Of a DNA stretch of 64,000 nt, positions 40,988 to 48,687 are shown in pieces. Position 1 is the stretch's first letter. Every line of letters begins with the position of its first letter. The notes beneath the pieces are model-generated. The model worked only from the letters and a program-made list of their open reading frames with translations. It did no database searches and was not told where the DNA came from. Location: contig NZ_CP108464.1 of the NCBI RefSeq assembly GCF_036226405.1, positions 6,758,001-6,822,000 of the forward strand, given 5' to 3'. Source of the stretch: Streptomyces sp. NBC_01260 (GTDB lineage: Bacteria; Actinomycetota; Actinomycetes; Streptomycetales; Streptomycetaceae). A program made the position numbers and the translations under genes.

Positions 40988-43291
40988 ATGTCCACCAACT
41001 CTCCCGACGATCGTTCGGAGCGCGAGCCGCGTCGCCGTGACGGCGGTGACCGTGGCGGCGTCAGCGGTGGTCGTGACGACCGGTCAGGCGGCCAGCGCCG
41101 GGACAACGACCGCGGTGGAAGCCGGCGTGACGACAGCCGGCCCACCAACAGTGGCGGCGGCTTCCGCCGTGACGACAGCCGGCCCAGCAGCGGTGGCGGC
41201 GGCTTCCGCCGTGACGACAGCCGGCCCAGCAGCGGTGGCGGCGGCTTCCGCCGTGACGACAGCCGGCCCAGCAGCGGTGGCGGCGGCTTCCGCCGCGATG
41301 ACAACCGTGGTGACCGGGATCGTGCGCCGCGGCGTGACGACAACCGCGGTGGTTCGTCCGGCGGTGGCTTCCGTCGTGATGACAACCGTGGCGGTTCCAG
41401 CGGTGGTGGCTTCCGCCGTGACGACCGGGGTGGTTCTGGTTCGTCCGGCGGTGGCTTCCGTCGCGACGACAGCCGGGGTGGTTCGTCCGGTGGCGGTTTC
41501 CGCCGTGATGACAGCCGTGGTGGTTCGTCCGGTGGTGGGTTCCGTCGTGATGACAGCCGGCCCAGCAGTGGTGGTGGCAGCTTCCGTCGTGATGACCGGG
41601 CTCCGCGTCGTGATGATGACCGTGGTGGGCGTTCCGGTGGTGGCTTCGAGCGGCGTGACGACCGGCCGCGTGGGCCCCGTCGCGACGACGACAACCGCGG
41701 CGGCAGCACCGGCGGCGGCTTCCGTCGCGACGACAGCCGTGGTGGTTCGTCCGGTGGTGGGTTCCGTCGTGATGACAGCCGGCCCAGCAGTGGTGGTGGC
41801 AGCTTCCGTCGTGATGACCGGGCTCCGCGTCGTGATGATGACCGTGGTGGGCGTTCCGGTGGTGGCTTCGAGCGGCGTGACGACCGGCCGCGTGGGCCCC
41901 GTCGCGACGACGACAACCGCGGCGGCAGCACCGGCGGCGGCTTCCGCCGTGACGACAGCCGGGGCGGCTCGTCCGGCGGTGGCTTCCGTCGCGACGACAG
42001 CCGTGGTGGCTCGTCCGGCGGTGGCTTCCGCCGCGACGACAGCCGGCCCAGCAGCGGTGGTGGCAACTTCCGTCGTGATGACCGGGCTCCGCGTCGTGAT
42101 GATGACCGTGGTGGGCGTTCCGGTGGTGGCTTCGAGCGGCGTGACGACCGGCCGCGTGGGCCCCGTCGCGACGACGACAACCGCGGCGGCAGCACCGGCG
42201 GCGGCTTCCGCCGCGACGACAACCGGGGCGGCTCGTCCGGCGGTGGCTTCCGCCGTGACGACAGCCGTGGTGGCTCGTCCGGCGGTGGCTTCCGCCGCGA
42301 CGACAACCGGGGCGGCTCGTCGGGCGGTGGCTTCCGTCGCGACGACAACCGAGGAGGCGCCTCCGGCGGCTTCCGCGGTCGGCGGGATGACGGCGACAGG
42401 GGTGGCTACCGCGGCCGCGACGACCGTGGTGACCGTGGTGGGTACGAGCGTCGCGACGAGCGCGAGCCGATCAAGCGGCTTCCCATCCCCGACGAGGTCA
42501 CCGGCCACGAGATCGACAAGGATGTCCGGCAGGAGCTGATGAGCCTGCCCAAGACCCTGGCCGAGGATGTCGCCAGGAACCTGGTCATGGTGGCCCGGCT
42601 GCTCGACGAGGACCCCGAGCAGGCGTACGCGTACGCGCGCATCGCCCTGCGACTGGCCTCGCGGGTCGCCGCAGTGCGTGAGGCAGCGGGCTTCGCCGCC
42701 TACGCGACGCAGAAGTACGCGGAGGCGCTGGCGGAGTTCCGGGCGTCCCGTCGGATGACCGGTTCCGTGGAGCTGTGGCCGGTCATGGCCGACTGCGAGC
42801 GCGGACTCGGCCGGCCGGAGCGGGCGATGGCCATGGCCGGTGAGCCCGAGGTGCAGAAGCTGGACAAGGCCGGACAGGTCGAGATGCGTCTGGTCGCTGC
42901 CGGAGCCCGCCGGGACATGGGGCAGATCGATGCCGCCATCGTGACACTGCAGAGTTCCGAGCTGGCCTCCAGTGCCGTCCACCCGTGGACGCCGCGACTG
43001 CGTTATGCGTACGCGGACGCGCTGCTGGCGGCAGGGCGCGAGGACGAGGCGCGTGAGTGGTTCGGGAAGGCCCTGGAGGCCGACAAGGACGGTTCCACCG
43101 ACGCGTCGGACCGGCTCGCCGAGCTGGACGGTGTCGAGTTCGTCGATGTTCTCGGCGACGACGACGAAGACGGCGCACCTGTTTCCGCCCCCGCCGACGC
43201 GGCCGATGACGTCGAGTCGCCGGCCGTAGCCGACGCGGACGACCTCGACGAGGACGACGCGGACGACGAGGACGGTCCGGTCAAGGCGTAA
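40988..43291 (+). CDS. Repeat-rich Arg/Gly/Asp protein with C-terminal TPR-like domain
   Basis: 767 residues in three parts. Residues 1-490 are low-complexity repeats of GGGFRRDDSR/N type, first as a 14-residue unit and later as a 74-88-residue unit, rich in Arg, Gly, Asp and Phe with almost no hydrophobic core. This part should be disordered and RNA-binding or phase-separating, like RGG proteins (inference). Residues 495-710 are helical, TPR-like (EQAYAYARIALRLA; GRPERAMAMAGE; DEAREWFGKALEADKD). The last 50 residues are very acidic. ATG 40988 has AGGAG upstream. It lies directly downstream of the rRNA operon and ends at its own terminator. Confidence 0.88.
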   Translation: MSTNSPDDRSEREPRRRDGGDRGGVSGGRDDRSGGQRRDNDRGGSRRDDSRPTNSGGGFRRDDSRPSSGGGGFRRDDSRPSSGGGGFRRDDSRPSSGGGGFRRDDNRGDRDRAPRRDDNRGGSSGGGFRRDDNRGGSSGGGFRRDDRGGSGSSGGGFRRDDSRGGSSGGGFRRDDSRGGSSGGGFRRDDSRPSSGGGSFRRDDRAPRRDDDRGGRSGGGFERRDDRPRGPRRDDDNRGGSTGGGFRRDDSRGGSSGGGFRRDDSRPSSGGGSFRRDDRAPRRDDDRGGRSGGGFERRDDRPRGPRRDDDNRGGSTGGGFRRDDSRGGSSGGGFRRDDSRGGSSGGGFRRDDSRPSSGGGNFRRDDRAPRRDDDRGGRSGGGFERRDDRPRGPRRDDDNRGGSTGGGFRRDDNRGGSSGGGFRRDDSRGGSSGGGFRRDDNRGGSSGGGFRRDDNRGGASGGFRGRRDDGDRGGYRGRDDRGDRGGYERRDEREPIKRLPIPDEVTGHEIDKDVRQELMSLPKTLAEDVARNLVMVARLLDEDPEQAYAYARIALRLASRVAAVREAAGFAAYATQKYAEALAEFRASRRMTGSVELWPVMADCERGLGRPERAMAMAGEPEVQKLDKAGQVEMRLVAAGARRDMGQIDAAIVTLQSSELASSAVHPWTPRLRYAYADALLAAGREDEAREWFGKALEADKDGSTDASDRLAELDGVEFVDVLGDDDEDGAPVSAPADAADDVESPAVADADDLDEDDADDEDGPVKA
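41159..41326 (+). repeat. 42-bp in-frame tandem repeat (4 copies)
   Basis: Units begin at 41159, 41201, 41243 and 41285, each encoding GFRRDDSRPSSGGG or a close variant. The middle copies are almost identical at DNA level. Confidence 0.85.
41511..42236 (+). repeat. Long in-frame repeat (3 copies, spaced 222 and 264 bp)
   Basis: A core of about 165 bases starting CTTCCGTCGTGATGACCGGG and including GGCTTCGAGCGGCGTGACGA occurs at about 41581, 41803 and 42067 with essentially no changes. The first two copies share about 210 bases. Spacings of 222 and 264 are multiples of three. Confidence 0.85.
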
Positions 43292-43296
43292 CGCAG

Positions 43297-43338
43297 CAGA
43301 AGAGGGCGGCACCCCACTCGGGGTGCCGCCCTCTTCTG
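43297..43338. terminator. Bidirectional terminator
   Basis: Perfect 19-bp stem (CAGAAGAGGGCGGCACCCC), four-base loop, between convergent genes. Confidence 0.85.
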
Positions 43339-43374
43339 TGTCCGGGGTCGTGCGTCAGGGGCGTGCTGCCGGGG

Positions 43375-44652
43375 TCAGCCGAGAGTCAGGCTGCGCAGGA
43401 CCAGGCCCGTGGCCGGCTTGGGGCCGAAGGAGGTCGACTTGCGCGGCATGGTGACGCCCTGCCGGGCCAGGTCCCGGACGACCTCCTCGCGTACCGGATG
43501 TATCAGCACCGCCGTGGAGTTGTGGCGCTCGGCCTGTTCGACGGCGGCCGCGGTGTCGTGGATGTACGCGATGTGCGCCGGGTCGTCCGGGATCTGCCAC
43601 ACATGGTCGAGCAGCGCCGAGTGCAGGACCGTCGCGTCGAGGGTGCGCCAGGCGGCCGGGCGGCCGGCCGGAACGGTGCGGGTCAGCAGCGCCTCGTCGG
43701 GGCGGTCGGCCAGATGGAAACCGCCGTCGCCCGCGAGCAGGAAGGCGTTGCCCTCGGCGGCTGCCCCGGCCAGGGCCTCCAGGGCCCGGGGGAGTGGCCC
43801 CTCGATGTCGCGGATGCGGAAGTGGCCGGTCAGCGCGGCGAGCGCGTCGGCGACGGGCAGTCCGTGCAACAGCCGGTGGATGGACCGGACCCGGAGCGGG
43901 TACCGGGCCGTGTCGACCAGGAGGACCAGACCGAAGTCCCAGGGGCCGGGGACGGTGTGTTCCCGCTGAAGCCTGAGATAGGTGGCCCAGCGGTGGTGCC
44001 CGTCGGCGATCAGGGCCTGGTGACGGGCCAGATCCGCCTCCACCACCGACCGTTCGGCGGCGTCGGTGACCGCCCAGAGCCGGTGGCTGAAGCCGTCCTC
44101 GGTGGTGGTCGCGAGCAGCGGCGGGCGGTTGATCGTCCGCTCGATGACGGCGGTCGCCCCGGTGGCGTTGCCGTCGCTGCGGTAGGTCAGCAGCAGCGGT
44201 TCGAGGTGGGCCTCGGTGGTCCGCATCAGGTCGGCGCGGTCCTCGACGACATCGGCCATCACGTCCTCGTGCGGGAGCACGATGCCGTCGGCGGGGCCGG
44301 AGAGGGCCAGCGCGCCGATGACGCCGCGCTGGAGGATCTCGCCGTTGCTCTGCTCGTACACGTAGAGCGCGGGCTCGGGATCGGGGGCGAGGATTCCCTC
44401 GGCGAGCCAGCGGTTCAGGGTCGCTGCGGCCTGTTCGTGGCGGGCGGACGCGGTGTCGGCCTGCGGGAGGATCAGGCGCACGATGTTGTACGGATCCGCC
44501 GATTCCAGGTGGAGCAGCCCGTCGGGCCGTACGACGACGTCGTACGGGGGTGAGGTCACTGCGGCGAGGCTGCCGACCAGTTCGGGGACGTAGCGCAGTC
44601 CACGGAACGGAATCAGGTGCAGTCCCTGGTCCGCGGGGCCTCGTGAGTTCAT
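43375..44652 (-). CDS. DUF1015 family protein
   Basis: 425 residues, soluble. Family signatures are LIPFRGLRYVPELVGSLAAVTSPPYDVV at the start, ADGHHRWATYL in the middle and FGPKPATGLVLRSL at the end. DUF1015 proteins are widely conserved, related to SerK-like ADP-dependent serine kinases; activity here is not proven. ATG 44652 has no ribosome site, but TACGAT lies six bases upstream. It is divergent from a HAD phosphatase gene 72 bases away. Confidence 0.88.
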   Translation of the reverse strand: MNSRGPADQGLHLIPFRGLRYVPELVGSLAAVTSPPYDVVVRPDGLLHLESADPYNIVRLILPQADTASARHEQAAATLNRWLAEGILAPDPEPALYVYEQSNGEILQRGVIGALALSGPADGIVLPHEDVMADVVEDRADLMRTTEAHLEPLLLTYRSDGNATGATAVIERTINRPPLLATTTEDGFSHRLWAVTDAAERSVVEADLARHQALIADGHHRWATYLRLQREHTVPGPWDFGLVLLVDTARYPLRVRSIHRLLHGLPVADALAALTGHFRIRDIEGPLPRALEALAGAAAEGNAFLLAGDGGFHLADRPDEALLTRTVPAGRPAAWRTLDATVLHSALLDHVWQIPDDPAHIAYIHDTAAAVEQAERHNSTAVLIHPVREEVVRDLARQGVTMPRKSTSFGPKPATGLVLRSLTLG

Positions 44653-44658
44653 TTCTGC

Positions 44659-44664
44659 ATCGTA
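44659..44664 (-). promoter_or_regulatory. Putative -10 box, leaderless DUF1015 gene
   Basis: On the minus strand TACGAT, six bases, ATG. The -35 is weak. Confidence 0.5.
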
Positions 44665-44724
44665 TGTGCGGTTCGGCGATGCGCGATGATCGGGGGGAGA
44701 AGCAGGCAATGAGGAGCGCAGGAT

Positions 44725-45753
44725 ATGAGTCAGGCGAGCAGGACCAGGCCGAGCGGGATCAGCACCGCGTTGAGCGAGGCGTACGACACGGCTCTGCTCG
44801 ATCTCGACGGGGTGGTGTACGCGGGCGGGCAGGCGATCGACCATGCGGTCGAGGCGCTCGGCACGGCGCGGGACGGCGGGATGCACCTGGCGTACGTCAC
44901 CAACAACGCGCTGCGGACGCCGGACGCGGTGGCGGAGCACCTGACCGAGCTCGGGGTGCCGGCCGAGGCCGCCGAGGTGATCACTTCGGCGCAGGCCGTG
45001 GCCCGGCTGATCGCCGATCAGCTGCCTTCCGGGGCCCGGGTGCTGGTGGTCGGGGGCGAGGGGTTGCGGGTCGCGCTGCGTGAACGCGGGCTGCGGCCGG
45101 TGGAGTCGGCGGATGACGATCCGGTGGCGGTCGCGCAGGGATACGGCGGGCCCGACATGGTGTGGGGCCGGTTCGCCGAGGCCGCCTATGCGGTCAATCG
45201 GGGGCTGCCGTGGTTCGCGTCCAACACGGATCTGACCATTCCGAGCGCCCGGGGGATCGCACCCGGCAACGGGGCGGCCGTGGAGGTCGTACGGATCGCG
45301 ACCGGTGCAGAGCCGCAGGTGGCCGGGAAGCCGCTGCCGCCGATGCACAGGGAGACCGTGCTGCGGACCGGCGCGAAGCGGCCGTTGGTGGTCGGGGACC
45401 GGCTCGACACGGACATCGAGGGGGCGTTCAACGGTGGCGTGGACTCGCTGCTGGTGCTGACCGGGGTGACGGACGCGGCGCAACTGGTGGCCGCGAAGCC
45501 GGAACACCGGCCGACGTACGTGGACGCCGATCTGCGGGGACTGCTGACGGGGCAGCCCGAGGTGACGCAGGCGGGCGAAGACTTCGGCTGTGGCGGCTGG
45601 ACGGCGTCCGTCCGGGGCGGACAGCTCGTGCTGGAGGGTGACGGGGAGGCGCTCGACGGTCTGCGGGCGCTGTGCGGGGCGGCGTGGTCGCAGGCCGGAG
45701 AGGGGTCGTGCGGGCTGGACGCGGGGAAGGCCGTGGCCAGGCTCGGGCTGTAG
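44725..45753 (+). CDS. HAD-IIA family hydrolase
   Basis: 342 residues. Motif I is LLDLDGVVY, motif II includes VTNNALRTP, and motif III is VVGDRLDTDIEGAFNGG; the IIA cap lies between. Relatives include phosphoglycolate, 4-nitrophenyl and NMP phosphatases. The substrate is unknown. A C-terminal extension of about 60 residues after the core is usual in the Streptomyces members. ATG 44725 has GAGGAG upstream. Confidence 0.9.
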   Translation: MSQASRTRPSGISTALSEAYDTALLDLDGVVYAGGQAIDHAVEALGTARDGGMHLAYVTNNALRTPDAVAEHLTELGVPAEAAEVITSAQAVARLIADQLPSGARVLVVGGEGLRVALRERGLRPVESADDDPVAVAQGYGGPDMVWGRFAEAAYAVNRGLPWFASNTDLTIPSARGIAPGNGAAVEVVRIATGAEPQVAGKPLPPMHRETVLRTGAKRPLVVGDRLDTDIEGAFNGGVDSLLVLTGVTDAAQLVAAKPEHRPTYVDADLRGLLTGQPEVTQAGEDFGCGGWTASVRGGQLVLEGDGEALDGLRALCGAAWSQAGEGSCGLDAGKAVARLGL

Positions 45754-45914
45754 CGGCGGGGAGTGCACCGGAATCTGGTCGGTGATCTCGCCGCGGGGCC
45801 CGTGGGATCTCGTCGGGATCTGGTTGGGAACCTGCCGGGGTCCCGTCGGAGGGACGGGGGTGGCTGGGCGGCTCTCCGGTGGTGGTGGCGGCAGTCGACG
45901 GCTCCGTTCCCCCG

Positions 45915-46796
45915 TCAGCTGAGGACGGCGAGGTCGAGCCGCCGGAGGCGTGCGGGGTCGGCGATCACGTCGTACTCGGTGATCCTGTCGTCCTCGATGG
46001 TGAACGTGAGCGCGAACAGCAGGCGGCCGCGCGGGGCCACCACGACTCCCACGGTGCCGTTGACCAGCGCGAGTTCGGCGAGTTGCGACCGGTGGGCCAG
46101 GGCGGCCGTTCCCTCCGCGACGGCTCGTGCGCCGCGCGCCTCGGCCACGCCGCCCGGTGGCACCGCGACGCGGTCGGCACGTCGCACCACATCGGGAGCC
46201 AGTACCGCGAGGACCGCGGTGAGGTCACCGGCCCGCGCGGCGGCGAGGAACGCCGAGACGATCTGACGGTTCCGGGCGAGTTCGGCCGCCGGAACCACGG
46301 GAGTGCCCCGCACCTTGTGGCGTGCGCGGCTGGCGATCTTCTTCGTGGCGACCGGGGTGCGTTCCACGACGGGCGCGATCTCGCTGAACGGCACGGCGAA
46401 CATGTCGTGCAGCACGAACGCGATCCGCTCGATGGGTTCCAGGGTGTCCAGCACCACGAGCAGCGCGCGGCTCACCGAGTCGGCCAGCAGCGCCTCATCC
46501 TCCGGCGGACTTCCCTGGACGGAGTGCGCGACCTGGTCGAGGACCTCCTGCTCGGCCAGGTCCTCCCGTCGCGATCTGCGGGAACGCAACATGTCGAGGC
46601 AGATGCGGGTCACCACGGTCCGCAGCCAGCCGGCCAGGTTGTCCACCTCGCCGGCATCGACCCGGCAGAGGCGGAGCCAGGCCTCCTGGACGGCGTCATC
46701 GGCCTCGTCCAGTGAGCCGAGCATCCGGTGGGCCACCGTGCGCAGCAGGGCGCGCTGCGCCTCGAAGCGTTCCGCCAGTGCCTCGCGCTCGTCCAC
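45915..46796 (-). CDS. ECF sigma factor with SnoaL-like extension (ECF41/SigJ type)
   Basis: 293 residues. Sigma region 2 (about 5-80; FEAQRALLRTVAHRMLGSLDEADDAVQEAWLR) and region 4 (about 110-165; ALLVVLDTLEPIERIAFVLHDMF) are followed by a C-terminal SnoaL/NTF2-like domain (180-290) which in ECF41 factors controls activity in place of an anti-sigma factor. GTG 46796 has AAAGGTGACC upstream. It is divergent from an azoreductase gene, in keeping with ECF41 genes, which flank small oxidoreductases. A matching promoter for itself lies upstream. Confidence 0.92.
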   Translation of the reverse strand: MDEREALAERFEAQRALLRTVAHRMLGSLDEADDAVQEAWLRLCRVDAGEVDNLAGWLRTVVTRICLDMLRSRRSRREDLAEQEVLDQVAHSVQGSPPEDEALLADSVSRALLVVLDTLEPIERIAFVLHDMFAVPFSEIAPVVERTPVATKKIASRARHKVRGTPVVPAAELARNRQIVSAFLAAARAGDLTAVLAVLAPDVVRRADRVAVPPGGVAEARGARAVAEGTAALAHRSQLAELALVNGTVGVVVAPRGRLLFALTFTIEDDRITEYDVIADPARLRRLDLAVLS

Positions 46797-46833
46797 CGGT
46801 CACCTTTCCCCGCGCTGTTCCGTCACCTCTCCT

Positions 46834-46860
46834 GACGAACGCAACGTAGCCGAAGTGACA
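46834..46860 (-). promoter_or_regulatory. Candidate ECF41-type promoter of the sigma gene (autoregulation)
   Basis: On the minus strand TGTCACT, 16 bases, CGTC. This matches the ECF41 consensus I recall (TGTCACA-N16-CGTC) except for one base. The predicted start is about 30 bases before GTG 46796. In the other direction CGTCACC-N17-CGTA (46821-46848) is a weaker candidate for the azoreductase. Confidence 0.6.
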
Positions 46861-46869
46861 GGAGAACCG

Positions 46870-47610
46870 ATGACGTCCTTGCTGCATCTGGATTCCAGTG
46901 CCCATCGCTCCGAGGAGTCGGTCAGCAGACAACTGACCGCACTGTTCGCCCACACCTGGCGGACCGCGCACGGCCCGGCCGGATACCGGTACCGGGACCT
47001 GGCCGCCGACCCGGTGCCGCCGCTGGACACCGCCTACTGCTCGCTCGGCCGGCGGGCGGAGCGGAACGGCCTCGTCCCACCGGCCGGCGTGGACACGCTG
47101 GCCGAGAGCGCGGCCGAGCGACGGGAATGGTCGCTGACCCGCCCGCTGATCACCGAACTGCTGGCGGCCGACACCGTGCTGGTCGGTGCCCCGATGTACA
47201 ACTACGCGGTGTCCGCCTCGCTGAAGGCGTGGATCGACCGGGTGGGTTTCCCCGGGGCGCTCACCGACCCGGACACGGGGGAGGGCCTGCTGCGGGGGAC
47301 GAAGGTCGTGGTGATCAGCGCGCGGGGTGGTGCCTACGGCCCGGGAACCCCTCGGGAGGGCTGGGACTTCCAGACGCCCTACCTGCGGGCGTACTTCGGT
47401 GAGAAGGGGGTGGCGCCGCAGGACCTGTGCTTCATCAACGCCGAGATGACCATGGCCGAGCTGGTGCCCGGCCTGGCCCGATTCCGGTCGTTGGCGGCGA
47501 GCTCGCTGGCCGCGGCGCGGGCGGAGGTGATCGCGGCGGCGTCCGGCGGGGGGCCGGCGGGCGGCCGGAGCGCGGGGCTGGGACGCCGGATCGAGGTTAC
47601 AGCAGGGTAG
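46870..47610 (+). CDS. FMN-dependent NADH-azoreductase/flavodoxin-fold NAD(P)H oxidoreductase
   Basis: 246 residues. The flavodoxin-like start LLHLDSSAHRSEESVSRQL binds FMN phosphate, and GAPMYNYAVSASLKAWIDRV is the AzoR/NQO signature around the flavin. Such enzymes reduce quinones and azo compounds with NADH. The C-terminal 25 residues are Gly/Ala-rich and not part of the family fold. ATG 46870 has AGGAG upstream. It is probably controlled by the adjacent ECF sigma factor. Its stop codon lies within the iron box of the next operon. Confidence 0.88.
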   Translation: MTSLLHLDSSAHRSEESVSRQLTALFAHTWRTAHGPAGYRYRDLAADPVPPLDTAYCSLGRRAERNGLVPPAGVDTLAESAAERREWSLTRPLITELLAADTVLVGAPMYNYAVSASLKAWIDRVGFPGALTDPDTGEGLLRGTKVVVISARGGAYGPGTPREGWDFQTPYLRAYFGEKGVAPQDLCFINAEMTMAELVPGLARFRSLAASSLAAARAEVIAAASGGGPAGGRSAGLGRRIEVTAG

Positions 47611-47620
47611 GCTAACCTAA
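47602..47620 (+). promoter_or_regulatory. Iron box (DmdR/IdeR-type operator)
   Basis: The 19-mer GCAGGGTAGGCTAACCTAA matches the DtxR/IdeR consensus TTAGGTTAGSCTAACCTAA at 16 of 19 positions. The right half is perfect. TAACCT inside it (47613-47618) could be the -10 box, seven bases before GTG 47626, so bound repressor would block the polymerase directly. The left end overlaps the azoreductase stop. Confidence 0.85.
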
Positions 47621-47625
47621 CCGGC

Positions 47626-48687
47626 GTGTTCGTTGAGAGTCCCCCGGAACCGAGTGCAGGCCCGACAGCCGCACCGGGCAAACCCGCGCCCCCCGGGCGC
47701 CACGCGGTACGAGCCGCAGGGCTCCTGGTGGCCTTGGCGCTCCTGGTGCTGGTGTGCCTGGCGAGTATCGGGATCGGCGCCAAGGCGCTGCCCCTGGCCG
47801 ACGTCTGGCACGGGCTGTTCCACTACGCCGGGAGCAACGACGACGTACTCGTACGGCAGGTGCGGATTCCCCGGACCGTTCTCGGGCTGATCGTCGGCAG
47901 CGCGCTCGGCCTCGCCGGGGCGGTGATGCAGGCTCTGACCCGTAACCCGCTGGCCGAGCCCGGACTGCTGGGCGTCAACGCGGGAGCATCCGCCGCGGTC
48001 GTCTCCGCCATCAGCTTCTTCGGCGTCACCTCGCTGACCGGGTACGTCTGGTTCGCCTTCGCCGGTGCCGCGATCGTGTCGGTGGCCGTGTACCTGCTCG
48101 GGGGCAGCCGGTCGGCCACTCCGGTACGGCTCGCGCTCGCCGGGACGGCGGTCTCCGCGGCGCTGTACGGGTACGTCAACGCCGTACAGCTGCTGGATTC
48201 GGCGGCGCTGGACCGGCTGCGGTTCTGGACCGTCGGGTCGCTGGCCTCCGCGAACACGGAGACGGTCGGCAAGGTGTGGCCGTTCATCGCGATCGGCGTC
48301 GTGCTGACCCTGCTCATCGCCCGTCCGCTCAACGCCCTGGAGATGGGCGACGACACGGCGCGGGCGCTCGGCGCCCATCTGACCAGGACCCGGGTCATCG
48401 CCATGCTCGCCGTCACCCTGCTGTGCGGGGCGGCGACCGCGGCGTGCGGACCCATCGTCTTCATCGGGCTGATGATCCCGCACCTGGTGCGCGTGATCAC
48501 GGGTCCCGACATGCGGTGGATCCTGCCGTACGCGGCCGTGCTCTCCCCGGTGCTGCTGCTCGGCGCGGACGTGGTGGGCCGGATCATCGCCCGCCCGTCC
48601 GAACTCCAGGTCGGTATCGTCACCGCGCTGATCGGCGGGCCGGTCTTCATCCATCTCGTACGACGCAAGAGGATGTCCCAGCTGTGA
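47626..48687 (+). CDS. Iron-siderophore ABC permease, FecCD family (subunit 1)
   Basis: 353 residues, about nine or ten membrane helices. FecCD signatures are RIPRTVLGLIVGSALGLAGAVMQ, LTRNPLAEPGLLGVNAGAS and GPIVFIGLMIPHLVR. It forms the membrane channel with the next gene for uptake of ferric siderophores. GTG 47626 follows directly after the iron box and lacks a ribosome site, so it is probably leaderless. It should be repressed under iron-replete conditions. The stop overlaps the next start (GTGA). Confidence 0.93.
   Translation: MFVESPPEPSAGPTAAPGKPAPPGRHAVRAAGLLVALALLVLVCLASIGIGAKALPLADVWHGLFHYAGSNDDVLVRQVRIPRTVLGLIVGSALGLAGAVMQALTRNPLAEPGLLGVNAGASAAVVSAISFFGVTSLTGYVWFAFAGAAIVSVAVYLLGGSRSATPVRLALAGTAVSAALYGYVNAVQLLDSAALDRLRFWTVGSLASANTETVGKVWPFIAIGVVLTLLIARPLNALEMGDDTARALGAHLTRTRVIAMLAVTLLCGAATAACGPIVFIGLMIPHLVRVITGPDMRWILPYAAVLSPVLLLGADVVGRIIARPSELQVGIVTALIGGPVFIHLVRRKRMSQL

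Noticed and set aside
41159..42236. CRISPR array
   Set aside because: Repeats are in frame, adjacent, of coding type, with no unique spacers and no cas genes.
40723..42348. 541-codon minus-strand ORF of SSRRKPPPDEPPRL repeats
   Set aside because: It is the antisense shadow of the repeat region of the plus-strand gene; no ribosome site, and it runs through the 5S gene and rRNA terminator.
45754..45914. Coding sequence between the HAD gene and the sigma gene
   Set aside because: Only G-rich sequence with short GATCTCGTCGGGATCTG-like repeats; no start with ribosome site.
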